NCBI GenBank assembly: GCA_051418075.1 | Contig: JBPRGG010000147.1 | Coordinates: 1-18,157, forward strand | DNA: 18,157 nucleotides | Source of the DNA: JBPRGG01 sp051418075 | Lineage (GTDB): Bacteria > Bacteroidota > Bacteroidia > Cytophagales > Cyclobacteriaceae | Reading direction: 5' to 3' | In this document: positions 1-6,839 of the stretch, in pieces | Layout: every line of letters starts with the position of its first letter | Numbering within the stretch: position 1 is the stretch's first letter | Program-made: the position numbers and the translations under genes | The notes under the pieces: model-generated | The model's database searches: none | Seen by the model: only the letters and a program-made list of their open reading frames with translations | What the model was told of the DNA's origin: nothing

Positions 1-62
1 ATGACTTCAAAATAGTCAAGCATTCCTTCGGGTAAAAATAATTCCCAGCCTGATGTATCCAC
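1..62 (-). CDS. Probable ISAon1-type transposase, N-terminal fragment (runs off left edge)
   Basis: Only about 20 codons are visible. Read on the minus strand from a GTG at 62-60, the peptide is VDTSGWELFLPEGMLDYFEV. The pattern of a short lead-in followed by LFLPEGMLDYFE resembles, from memory, the first residues of the small N-terminal ORF of ISAon1-like Bacteroidetes transposases (LLPEG-x-LDYFE). No in-frame ATG lies upstream before a stop, so either GTG is the start or the true start has been lost and this is a remnant. The rest of the gene lies outside the window, so intactness cannot be judged. The assignment rests on motif memory from a very short stretch. Confidence 0.45.
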   Translation of the reverse strand, partial: MDTSGWELFLPEGMLDYFEV

Positions 63-307
63 AATTCTTTTTTTGCCACAAAGTTAGATTATTTTTCTTC
101 TCTCCACAGATTTATTGCTTGATCCCAGTTAATCCTGCCAAAATTGAAACTTAACAACTATAAAGACCTCCTCAAGCCTTAATAAGAAATAGGATATCTT
201 TTGAAGCAGGGATTCGATGAATACCTGAAGGAAAAGGCAATATAGAAACCCTGGTTCATTTATACCATTTGATGCTGTGTACTTAATCTACTTTAATAAT
301 ATGATCG
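63..307. other. Intergenic spacer without recognised features
   Basis: This AT-rich stretch separates the leftward transposase-like start from the 3' end of the permease gene, which also runs leftward. I see no ORF of note, no strong hairpin that would serve as a permease terminator, and no obvious transposon terminal repeat. If the left-edge gene belongs to an insertion sequence, that element's terminal repeat should lie in here, but I could not recognise it by eye. Confidence 0.5.
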
Positions 308-2716
308 CTATTCATACCTTAAAGATTCCGTCGGATTCAACCTGGAGGCTTTGATAGATTGATAACTTACTGTCAATAAAGCAATAAGCAAGGTCAGAAA
401 ACCACTGATCAGGAAAATATCCAACCGGATATTGATCTTATAGGCAAAGCCGGAAAGCCATTGGTTGATAAAATAGTATGCCGGAATAATGGCAATGATA
501 AATGCTATAATGACAAACCGGGTAAACTCTTTACTCAGCAATGTAATGATATTGAAACCAGTGGCACCCAAAGCTTTTCTGATGCCGATTTCCTTGGTTT
601 TCTGCTCAGCCGTAAAGGCAGACAATCCCATAAGACCAAGACAGGCAATAAAAATGGCCATAATGGTAAAAGTAGTGAACAAAGCGCCCATCCGCTGCTC
701 TGAACGATATAAAGCATCAAACTTCTGATCCAGGAATTCATATTCAAAAGGTTCATTGGGAGCCAGCTTATTCCATTCTGATTCGATCATGGTCACACTT
801 TGCCGGGGATCATCTGATTGAAAACGAACAGCCAGGTTATTACTTTCTTTAGTAAGTCTTAATACCAGTGGTCGGATGTTTTCTCTCAAGGATTCATAAT
901 TGAAATCTTTTACCACCCCAATCACCTTTAGTTTTTCCGGGGAATTTCCATTGAAGCTGATCAGGTCTTCCTGTAAAGGTTCATCCCAATTTAGTTGTTT
1001 AGCCGTGGCTTCATTAATAACCACTGCCGAAGAATCAGAAGGGAAATCACGGGAGAAGTATCGACCTTCCAGCAGTTCAAATCCCATGGCTTCCATATGC
1101 TCATAATCGGCAAAATAAACGCTGATGATATGATCTTCCTCTGTGCCGGATTTGCGGAAGATGGTGGTGTTATTGGTTCCCGGAATGATGTGGTTGGCAT
1201 AACTTGCAGCTATTACATTGGTTTGGCTTTCCAGGGCTTGTTTTAGAGGTAACCGGTTGTCTTCCAACCGATTGGCATTGTAAATGACCAATACATTTTC
1301 TTTCTTGAAACCCATGTTTTTATTCTGGGTATATTTCAATTGCTGAAATACAATAGCCGTACATATTAACAGAAAGATCGAAATCGCAAATTGCACCACT
1401 ACCAGCACCCCACGGGTTTTACCACTTTTCATTCCCCGGGATACATTGCCTTTAATCACTTCTGAAATATTAAAGCTGGTAAGATAAAAAGCGGGATAAC
1501 TTCCGGCTAATAAAGCCACAATCAGAATGATACCAAGGACACCAAATATGATTTTGGGGTCCAGTAAAACACCATAATTAATGGCTTTTCCAGCAACCAG
1601 GTTAAACTGTGGCAAAAGGGCCACCACGGCTAAAATCGCTAAAATAAGGGCAAAAAAACTATATAGGAATGACTCAATCAGGAATTGACTGACCAACTGT
1701 GATTTGAGGGAACCAAAGGTTTTCCGCATCCCCACTTCCTTGGCCCGGCCGGCAGACCTGGCGGTAGACAGGTTCATAAAATTAATGGCTGCTATAATAA
1801 TAATGAATAAACCTATGGCCATAAAGATATAGATGTACTTGATGTCACCAGTAGGCTCAAACTCTCCCTGTACGGTGGATTTCAAGTGAATGTCTTTAAC
1901 CGGAATAAAGTCATAGCCATATTTGCCATCCTGGGTTTTGAATTGATCCAGAGATATTCCCATAAATTGTTCTATGCTGGGGCCAACATATTTGGGTACA
2001 AATTCATCTAACTTAGTTTGCACATTGGCCAGATTAGCCCCTTTATGCGTGGTAAAGTAAGTGACCAGGTTATTATTTAACCATTGGTCTGAATTAGCTA
2101 AATAATCAAATGAATGCAAACTGGTGACAAAATTATACTGTATATGGGAATTGGAAGGTGGATTTTCCAGCACCCCTGTAACTTTAAAAGCCTGATTGTC
2201 ATTGCCAATGGTGATGATCTTACCTAAGGGATCTTCCTGCCCAAAATATTTTAGGGCAATATTTTCATTAATCATCACCGAGTTGGGCTCTTTTAATGCT
2301 GTTTCGGGGTTTCCAGCTAATAATTGGTAAGAAAACAGCTTGAAAAATGTAGAATCTGTATGATACAGTTTATCTTCTGTAAAAGCTTTATCTTCATATT
2401 TGACTACGGTATTATCCCAGGTCCAGATCCTGAGTGTATTTTCTACTTCAGGAATCTCATTCATCATCGCCTGGGCCATGGGAGGGCAGGAATAGGAGAC
2501 CAGCGCTTCCTGACCGGCTAACCTGGCATTCAGATTGATCCGGTAAAGCCGGTCAGCTTTTTCATTAAACTGGTCATAACTTAATTCATCAGAAATATAT
2601 ATCACAATGAAAATGGCTGCCGCAATGCCGATGGTCAACCCCAGGATATTGATGAAGGCATAAAACTTTTGTTTCAGTATATTACGAAAACCAATGGTAA
2701 AGAAGTTTTTCAACAT
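308..2716 (-). CDS. ABC transporter permease, MacB-PCD/FtsX two-module type
   Basis: The 802-residue product is an inner-membrane permease of the MacB/FtsX superfamily. It begins with a cytoplasmic MLKNFFTIGFRNILKQK leader and a first membrane helix at about residues 21-41. A periplasmic MacB-PCD-type domain follows (about 50-290), then three helices (295-317, 345-367, 388-410). The layout is then repeated: a helix at 434-455, a second periplasmic domain (about 470-675), and three C-terminal helices (679-701, 733-750, 765-787). Both FtsX cores carry the conserved cytoplasmic loop motif EVGMRK (327-332) and EIGIRKALGA (709-718). The C-terminus SRLNPTESLRYE is typical and complete. Family members work with a separate ATPase in mechanotransmission or efflux. 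No ATPase gene is present nearby, so the partner and substrate are unknown. It lies 373 bases downstream of the GH16-like gene on the same strand and probably has its own promoter. Confidence 0.93.
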   Translation of the reverse strand: MLKNFFTIGFRNILKQKFYAFINILGLTIGIAAAIFIVIYISDELSYDQFNEKADRLYRINLNARLAGQEALVSYSCPPMAQAMMNEIPEVENTLRIWTWDNTVVKYEDKAFTEDKLYHTDSTFFKLFSYQLLAGNPETALKEPNSVMINENIALKYFGQEDPLGKIITIGNDNQAFKVTGVLENPPSNSHIQYNFVTSLHSFDYLANSDQWLNNNLVTYFTTHKGANLANVQTKLDEFVPKYVGPSIEQFMGISLDQFKTQDGKYGYDFIPVKDIHLKSTVQGEFEPTGDIKYIYIFMAIGLFIIIIAAINFMNLSTARSAGRAKEVGMRKTFGSLKSQLVSQFLIESFLYSFFALILAILAVVALLPQFNLVAGKAINYGVLLDPKIIFGVLGIILIVALLAGSYPAFYLTSFNISEVIKGNVSRGMKSGKTRGVLVVVQFAISIFLLICTAIVFQQLKYTQNKNMGFKKENVLVIYNANRLEDNRLPLKQALESQTNVIAASYANHIIPGTNNTTIFRKSGTEEDHIISVYFADYEHMEAMGFELLEGRYFSRDFPSDSSAVVINEATAKQLNWDEPLQEDLISFNGNSPEKLKVIGVVKDFNYESLRENIRPLVLRLTKESNNLAVRFQSDDPRQSVTMIESEWNKLAPNEPFEYEFLDQKFDALYRSEQRMGALFTTFTIMAIFIACLGLMGLSAFTAEQKTKEIGIRKALGATGFNIITLLSKEFTRFVIIAFIIAIIPAYYFINQWLSGFAYKINIRLDIFLISGFLTLLIALLTVSYQSIKASRLNPTESLRYE

Positions 2717-2769
2717 AATGCTAATGCTTTAGGTGGATTAGATGCAATGAAGATGAAAATGGTTGCACT

Positions 2770-2795
2770 CAAAATTACTTTTATTTGAAATTCAA
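2770..2795 (-). promoter_or_regulatory. Candidate Bacteroidetes promoter for the permease gene
   Basis: On the minus strand TAATTTTG (2777-2770) matches the Bacteroidetes -7 element TAnnTTTG. A TTG at 2795-2793 could be the -33 element, but the 15-base spacer is shorter than the usual 17-23. A start near 2763 would give a leader of about 45 bases before the ATG at 2716. The -7 match is good; the spacing is the weak point. Confidence 0.35.
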
Positions 2796-2872
2796 TAAGT
2801 AAAGCCAACAAGTATGCCAAACAGAAATTTGGGGTAAAGACAGGTGTTTCAGGCTTTTTTTATAATGGATAT

Positions 2873-2886
2873 GTTCATTTATGAAC
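2873..2886. promoter_or_regulatory. Operator-like palindrome GTTCAT-TT-ATGAAC
   Basis: A perfect 6-base inverted repeat with a 2-base centre, followed 15 bases later by another ATGAAC half-site (2902-2907). It lies about 155 bases upstream of the permease start and upstream of the putative promoter. The geometry suits a dimeric DNA-binding protein, but a short AT-rich palindrome can arise by chance. Confidence 0.25.
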
Positions 2887-3089
2887 TTTTAACGGTCGAA
2901 AATGAACAAAGAATGCGGGTAGGACCGGGTGGGAAGTTTCACTATTTTTGTTTATTCACAATACATTTAGCTACTTATTGGCGATTTTCAATTTAACGAA
3001 CCTCCAATTAGCTGATTGTTTTTATTCATTACGACTATGAATCATTATTAATGAATTGAATTATTGAATTTCAATGTTTTTCTCTGATA

Positions 3090-3833
3090 CTACTTTAAAT
3101 AAATCGGGACATTGGTATTAATATCGGAAAACGGGGTATAATATCTGACATAATCTACCAGAAATTGCTGATAGTCTGTGGACTGAGCTTTATAATTAGA
3201 TGGACTAAAACCCAATCCCACCTGTAAGGGATATTCAATCAATTGGCTTTTATTGCTAAACTTAATAACGAAATGAGGCTTTTTGTCAATGAAAAATTTC
3301 AGGAACTTATCATCATACTCCAGGGCATATATGCTATTGTAAGGATATTTGTTTGGAATGTGAACAGTTTTGGTTTTTAATAATTGTCCTTTACTTGAGG
3401 TAATCCTGACCATGGCTTGTTCATTTTGTACCTTAAAAGCCACTTTTAACTGAAAAACTGGCTCATGTTTGGGGCTGTTTTCCTCAAAAAAGATCAGGGG
3501 AGTACATTTACTTTCTTTAGGTAAGCGGGCTCTGATTTCTATACGGCCTTGTCCAAATTCCGATTTTGTTTGGATTTGATTGAATAAAAAATCCCTGTCC
3601 CGGGCGGAAATTTTTTGGGTTTGGGCATTGAGATAGAGCGTGCCATCATATACTTTTACCATAGGTCTTTGATTTTGCATTTCCTTAGCTCCTAAAAAAG
3701 AGGCAACCGACCAGGCGTTCAGATTAAAATAGTTTTTATGGTTGAATTCATCTTTCCAGCTCACTTTCCACTTTTGTGACCAACCAGTGTGTGATAGCAT
3801 GATACCAGCTAAGAAAATGTAAAAATATTTCAT
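3090..3833 (-). CDS. Secreted GH16-fold (laminarinase-like) protein, probably non-catalytic
   Basis: The 247-residue product has a signal peptide (residues 1-19, cleavage near WSQ). Parts of a glycoside hydrolase family 16 jelly roll are visible in order: WKDEFN (26-31) with Asn/Leu/Asn-Ala-Trp near 37-41 (the DEF...N...W start), FGQGRIEIRARLP (93-105, the Y-x-G-x-x-E-x-R-A-K-x-P strand), and FLVDYVRYY (224-232, the final VDYVRVY strand). The catalytic ExDxxE strand that should follow the RARLP segment is absent. The corresponding stretch (about 113-132) reads IFFEENSPKHEPVFQLKVAF, with no E-x-D-x-x-E. The Trp-rich WPAFW segment is also missing. From the family, I infer a polysaccharide-binding or structural role rather than hydrolysis. 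The length is near a minimal GH16 domain, so this is not an obvious truncation. No polysaccharide-utilisation genes lie alongside. Confidence 0.7.
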   Translation of the reverse strand: MKYFYIFLAGIMLSHTGWSQKWKVSWKDEFNHKNYFNLNAWSVASFLGAKEMQNQRPMVKVYDGTLYLNAQTQKISARDRDFLFNQIQTKSEFGQGRIEIRARLPKESKCTPLIFFEENSPKHEPVFQLKVAFKVQNEQAMVRITSSKGQLLKTKTVHIPNKYPYNSIYALEYDDKFLKFFIDKKPHFVIKFSNKSQLIEYPLQVGLGFSPSNYKAQSTDYQQFLVDYVRYYTPFSDINTNVPIYLK

Positions 3834-4068
3834 CAGTTAAAAAAATTTAGGTTAAAAAATCGGTTGAAGTATTGTGATAAGAAAAATACCCTATAATATC
3901 AACAGAAAACTTCCTGTCTGGTTAGGATTTCAATGATAAATTTTGTCGGAATGCTAAATTAAGAACGGAAGGATGATTATTTTTGTTTGATTATTAAAAA
4001 AAAGCGACACCCGGAAGAATAATATCTTTTGGGGTGAAATAAATTTGATTTTTTTACTTTAAATAAAA

Positions 4069-5298
4069 ATGAGGGACGATAAATTGCTGGACACGGTAGA
4101 AGAAGCAATAGATGAAATCAGAAAAGGAAATATTATCATTGTTGTGGATGATGAAGACCGGGAAAATGAAGGGGATTTCATCTGTGCAGCTGAAACCGTT
4201 ACCCCTGAGATCATTAATTTTATGGCTACCCATGGCCGGGGCCTGATCTGTGCACCCATTATTGAAGAGCGGTGTCAGGAACTCGAACTGGAATTAATGG
4301 TAGGTAAAAACACTGCCAAATATGAAACTCCGTTCACAGTATCAGTTGATTTAAAGGGCAAAGGATTGGGAACCGGTATATCAGCCACTGATAGGGCCAA
4401 GACCATAAAGGCATTGGTAGATGAGGATACCAAACCTGAACAATTAGGTCGACCAGGGCATATTTTTCCTTTAAAAGCCAAAAAAGGCGGGGTGCTGAGA
4501 AGGGCCGGCCATACGGAAGCTGCTATTGATTTTGCCCGTTTAGCCGGATATCAACCAGCTGGAGTATTGGTGGAAATTCTCAACCAGGATGGTACTATGG
4601 CCCGGGTTCCGGATTTGCGGAAAGTTGCCGATCGGTTTAATCTTAAATTGGTATCAATCAAAGATTTGATTGAATATCGATTGGACAAAGAATCATTAAT
4701 AGAGCGGGTCACTCAGGTGAAAATGCCCACTGATTATGGTCAGTTTGATCTGGTGGCTTACAACCAAAAAAATACAGATGAGGTCCATCTGGCGCTGATT
4801 AAAGGTACCTGGGAAAAAGATGAACCTGTTATGGTAAGGGTGCATTCTTCCTGTGTTACAGGAGATATATTTGCCTCTCGGAGATGTGATTGTGGTTCTC
4901 AGCTGCATGCAGCCATGCAAATGGTGGAAAATGAAGGTAAAGGTGTTGTATTATATATGAACCAGGAAGGAAGAGGTATTGGTTTATTGAATAAATTGAA
5001 AGCCTATAAGCTTCAGGAAGAAGGAATGGATACGGTAGAGGCCAATATTCATTTAGGTTTTAAAATGGACCAGCGGGATTATGGAATTGGGGCACAGATT
5101 TTGCGGGATTTAGGTGTAACCAAACTCCGGCTGATTTCTAATAATCCTAAAAAACGGGCCGGATTAATTGGATATGGATTAGAGATAGTGGACAATGTAC
5201 CAATTGAAATTCCTCCCAATATGTTTAATGAAAAGTATTTGACCACGAAGAGGGATAAAATGGGACATACCATTTTGATAAAGAAATTTGAAAAATAG
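4069..5298 (+). CDS. ribBA: Bifunctional DHBP synthase / GTP cyclohydrolase II (RibBA)
   Basis: This cytosolic enzyme catalyses two entry reactions of riboflavin synthesis: ribulose 5-phosphate to 3,4-dihydroxy-2-butanone 4-phosphate plus formate, and GTP to the diaminopyrimidine precursor. The RibB half (about 1-205) shows the acidic DDEDRENEGD metal/substrate loop (27-36), the THGRG segment (54-58) and the RAGHTE signature (145-150). The RibA half (about 208-409) shows RVHSSCVTGD with the three zinc cysteines C262, C273 and C275 in the usual 11- and 2-residue spacing, then NQEGRGIGL (298-306) and NNPKK (358-362). All expected residues appear intact in both halves, and 409 residues is normal. 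The ATG is preceded by an A/T-rich leader. It is the first gene of a tight operon, with the next start 5 bases after its stop. No FMN riboswitch was recognised in the 235-base leader. Confidence 0.97.
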   Translation: MRDDKLLDTVEEAIDEIRKGNIIIVVDDEDRENEGDFICAAETVTPEIINFMATHGRGLICAPIIEERCQELELELMVGKNTAKYETPFTVSVDLKGKGLGTGISATDRAKTIKALVDEDTKPEQLGRPGHIFPLKAKKGGVLRRAGHTEAAIDFARLAGYQPAGVLVEILNQDGTMARVPDLRKVADRFNLKLVSIKDLIEYRLDKESLIERVTQVKMPTDYGQFDLVAYNQKNTDEVHLALIKGTWEKDEPVMVRVHSSCVTGDIFASRRCDCGSQLHAAMQMVENEGKGVVLYMNQEGRGIGLLNKLKAYKLQEEGMDTVEANIHLGFKMDQRDYGIGAQILRDLGVTKLRLISNNPKKRAGLIGYGLEIVDNVPIEIPPNMFNEKYLTTKRDKMGHTILIKKFEK

Positions 5299-5303
5299 AG
5301 GAT

Positions 5304-5921
5304 ATGCGGAAGATACTTGTTATTGTTTTGGTAATGGTTGCCCATTTAACCATAGGACAGACTTTTCCCTCTGATGTGTGGCATGAAGGAAAACTGGTGT
5401 TGCTGGAAGGAGATACGCTGGTGGGAAAAATTAAATATGATATTGATAATGACCTGGTTCAATTGAATATAGGCAATACTTTGCAAACCTACAGCTCACG
5501 CAAAATATTGTATTTTGAAATATTTGATGAAACGGTGGATAATTATCGCTATTTCTATGCCTTACCCTACCAGATTCAGCCTAATTATAAAGTGCCCATC
5601 ATCTTTGAAGTGCTTTATGAAGGTGCTTTGACTTTACTGGCCCGGGAAACAATTGTTACTGAAAATGTACCACAGTATTCTTATTATCATTACCGGCCTC
5701 AATTTTATAATACCAGGGCTCGTCTTGACTATAATTACTATTTTCTGGACAAAAAGGGAGAGATCGTCAAGTATACCATGAAAAGAAGGGATTTGCTGGA
5801 TATCATGAAGAATAAATCCTCCCAGGTAAAACAATACATCAAAAAGAATAACTTAAAATATGATAAGCGAAGCGATTTGTTTAGAATTGTAGCTTATTAC
5901 AATGCGCTTATAGATAGCTAA
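5304..5921 (+). CDS. Small exported protein of unknown function, in ribBA-surE operon
   Basis: I do not recognise a named family. The 205-residue product starts with a clear signal peptide (MRKILVIVLVMVAHLTIGQ, cleavage near G18/Q19), so it is probably periplasmic or outer-membrane associated. The mature part begins with a stretch that predicts as beta-strands (GKLVLLEGDTLVGKIKYD...), where a repeated hydrophobic/Gly pattern suggests a small beta-sandwich or barrel. The middle is very tyrosine-rich (several YYHY/YNYYF stretches near residues 130-150), and the tail is Lys-rich and helical (about 160-205). There are no cysteines. It sits 5 bases after ribBA and 10 bases before surE, so it is almost certainly co-transcribed. 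I cannot name a reaction. Confidence 0.85.
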   Translation: MRKILVIVLVMVAHLTIGQTFPSDVWHEGKLVLLEGDTLVGKIKYDIDNDLVQLNIGNTLQTYSSRKILYFEIFDETVDNYRYFYALPYQIQPNYKVPIIFEVLYEGALTLLARETIVTENVPQYSYYHYRPQFYNTRARLDYNYYFLDKKGEIVKYTMKRRDLLDIMKNKSSQVKQYIKKNNLKYDKRSDLFRIVAYYNALIDS

Positions 5922-5931
5922 ACATTTTTTT

Positions 5932-6780
5932 ATGGATAAAAAACCACTGATCCTGGTTTCCAATGATGACGGGATCACTTCCGAAGGTATCAGGATTTTA
6001 GTAGAATTAATGCAGGAGATAGGAGAGGTGGTGGTAGTAGCGCCTGATAGCCCTCAGTCAGGTATGGGACATGCTATCACAGTTGGAAATGCCTTAAGAT
6101 TAGCTGAAACTGATATTTTCAAGATCTTTTCCGGGGTGAAAGCCTTTCAATGCTCAGGCACACCGGCTGATTGTATCAAAATTTCTAAACGCTTTGCCCT
6201 GGAGGGACGCAAACCTGACCTGGTAGTCAGTGGCATCAATCATGGAGCCAATTCTTCCATTAGTGTGCTGTATTCCGGAACAATGTCCGCGGCCATTGAG
6301 GCTGCAATAGAAGGTATGCCTGCCATTGGATTTTCATTATGTGACTATTCCCAGGATGCTGATTTTTCACATGTTCAAAAATTTGTAAACGACATCACCC
6401 GTCAGGTATTAGAAACCGGATTGCCTAAGGGAGTAGCTTTGAATGTGAATTTTCCAGCCAGGCAAGAGCAACCAATCAAAGGCATTAAAATTTGCCGGCA
6501 GGCCCGGGCCAAATGGGAAGAAGATTTTGACCGACGGGTGGATCCCAATGGAAGACCCTATTACTGGCTGACCGGGAATTTTATCAATTTTGATAAAGGG
6601 GAAGATAATGATGAATGGGCCATTGCCAACAACTATGTATCAGTGGTTCCTTGCCAGTTTGACCTCACAGCACACCATGCCATCAGCATTTTAAATGATG
6701 AGTGGGAGATTATTGCAGGTAAAGTAGAAGTGGAGGCAGGTCCCGGCCACGAAATTGAGGAAAATCAACCCGGAGAATAA
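5932..6780 (+). CDS. surE: 5'/3'-nucleotidase SurE
   Basis: SurE is a cytosolic metal-dependent phosphatase that removes phosphate from nucleoside monophosphates. The diagnostic N-terminal LVSNDDG (residues 8-14) supplies metal ligands D12 and D13. The SPQSG loop (40-44, S43 as ligand) and GINHGAN (101-107, N103 as ligand) complete the site. CSGTPADC (74-81) and YSGTMSAAIEA (114-124) are further family signatures. At 282 residues it is somewhat longer than many SurE proteins (about 250), and the extra length is an acidic C-terminal tail (EVEAGPGHEIEENQPGE). It is the last gene of the ribBA operon, 10 bases after the exported protein gene. A strong hairpin directly follows its stop codon. Confidence 0.96.
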   Translation: MDKKPLILVSNDDGITSEGIRILVELMQEIGEVVVVAPDSPQSGMGHAITVGNALRLAETDIFKIFSGVKAFQCSGTPADCIKISKRFALEGRKPDLVVSGINHGANSSISVLYSGTMSAAIEAAIEGMPAIGFSLCDYSQDADFSHVQKFVNDITRQVLETGLPKGVALNVNFPARQEQPIKGIKICRQARAKWEEDFDRRVDPNGRPYYWLTGNFINFDKGEDNDEWAIANNYVSVVPCQFDLTAHHAISILNDEWEIIAGKVEVEAGPGHEIEENQPGE

Positions 6781-6820
6781 AATTGCCTGAAGCCTGGAGC
6801 AAAGTCAGGCAATTTATTTT
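6780..6820. terminator. Bidirectional hairpin terminator between surE and the chemoreceptor gene
   Basis: AATTGCCTGA (6781-6790) pairs perfectly with TCAGGCAATT (6805-6814), and A6780-T6815 extends the stem to 11 pairs with a 14-base loop. It begins at the last base of the surE stop codon. The plus strand continues TTATTTT, a modest U-tract. The minus strand continues into the A/T-rich surE stop region. The converging chemoreceptor gene stops at 6840, so one hairpin could serve both. Confidence 0.75.
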
Positions 6821-6839
6821 AAGGTTCAGAATATACCTT

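Larger units (their letters stand above)
2717..3089. other. Upstream region of the permease gene
   Basis: This 373-base spacer lies between the GH16-fold gene and the permease, both on the minus strand. It contains no ORF of interest. It holds a minus-strand TAATTTTG box at 2777-2770, a short palindrome at 2873-2886, and a repeat of its right half-site at 2902-2907. The run 2940-3070 is plain AT-rich DNA. Confidence 0.6.

Noticed and set aside
3840..4068. FMN riboswitch upstream of ribBA
   Set aside because: The 235-base divergent region shows no FMN-element consensus segments and is AT-rich with few stems. A TATTTTTG box at 3978-3985 exists but lacks a spaced TTG.
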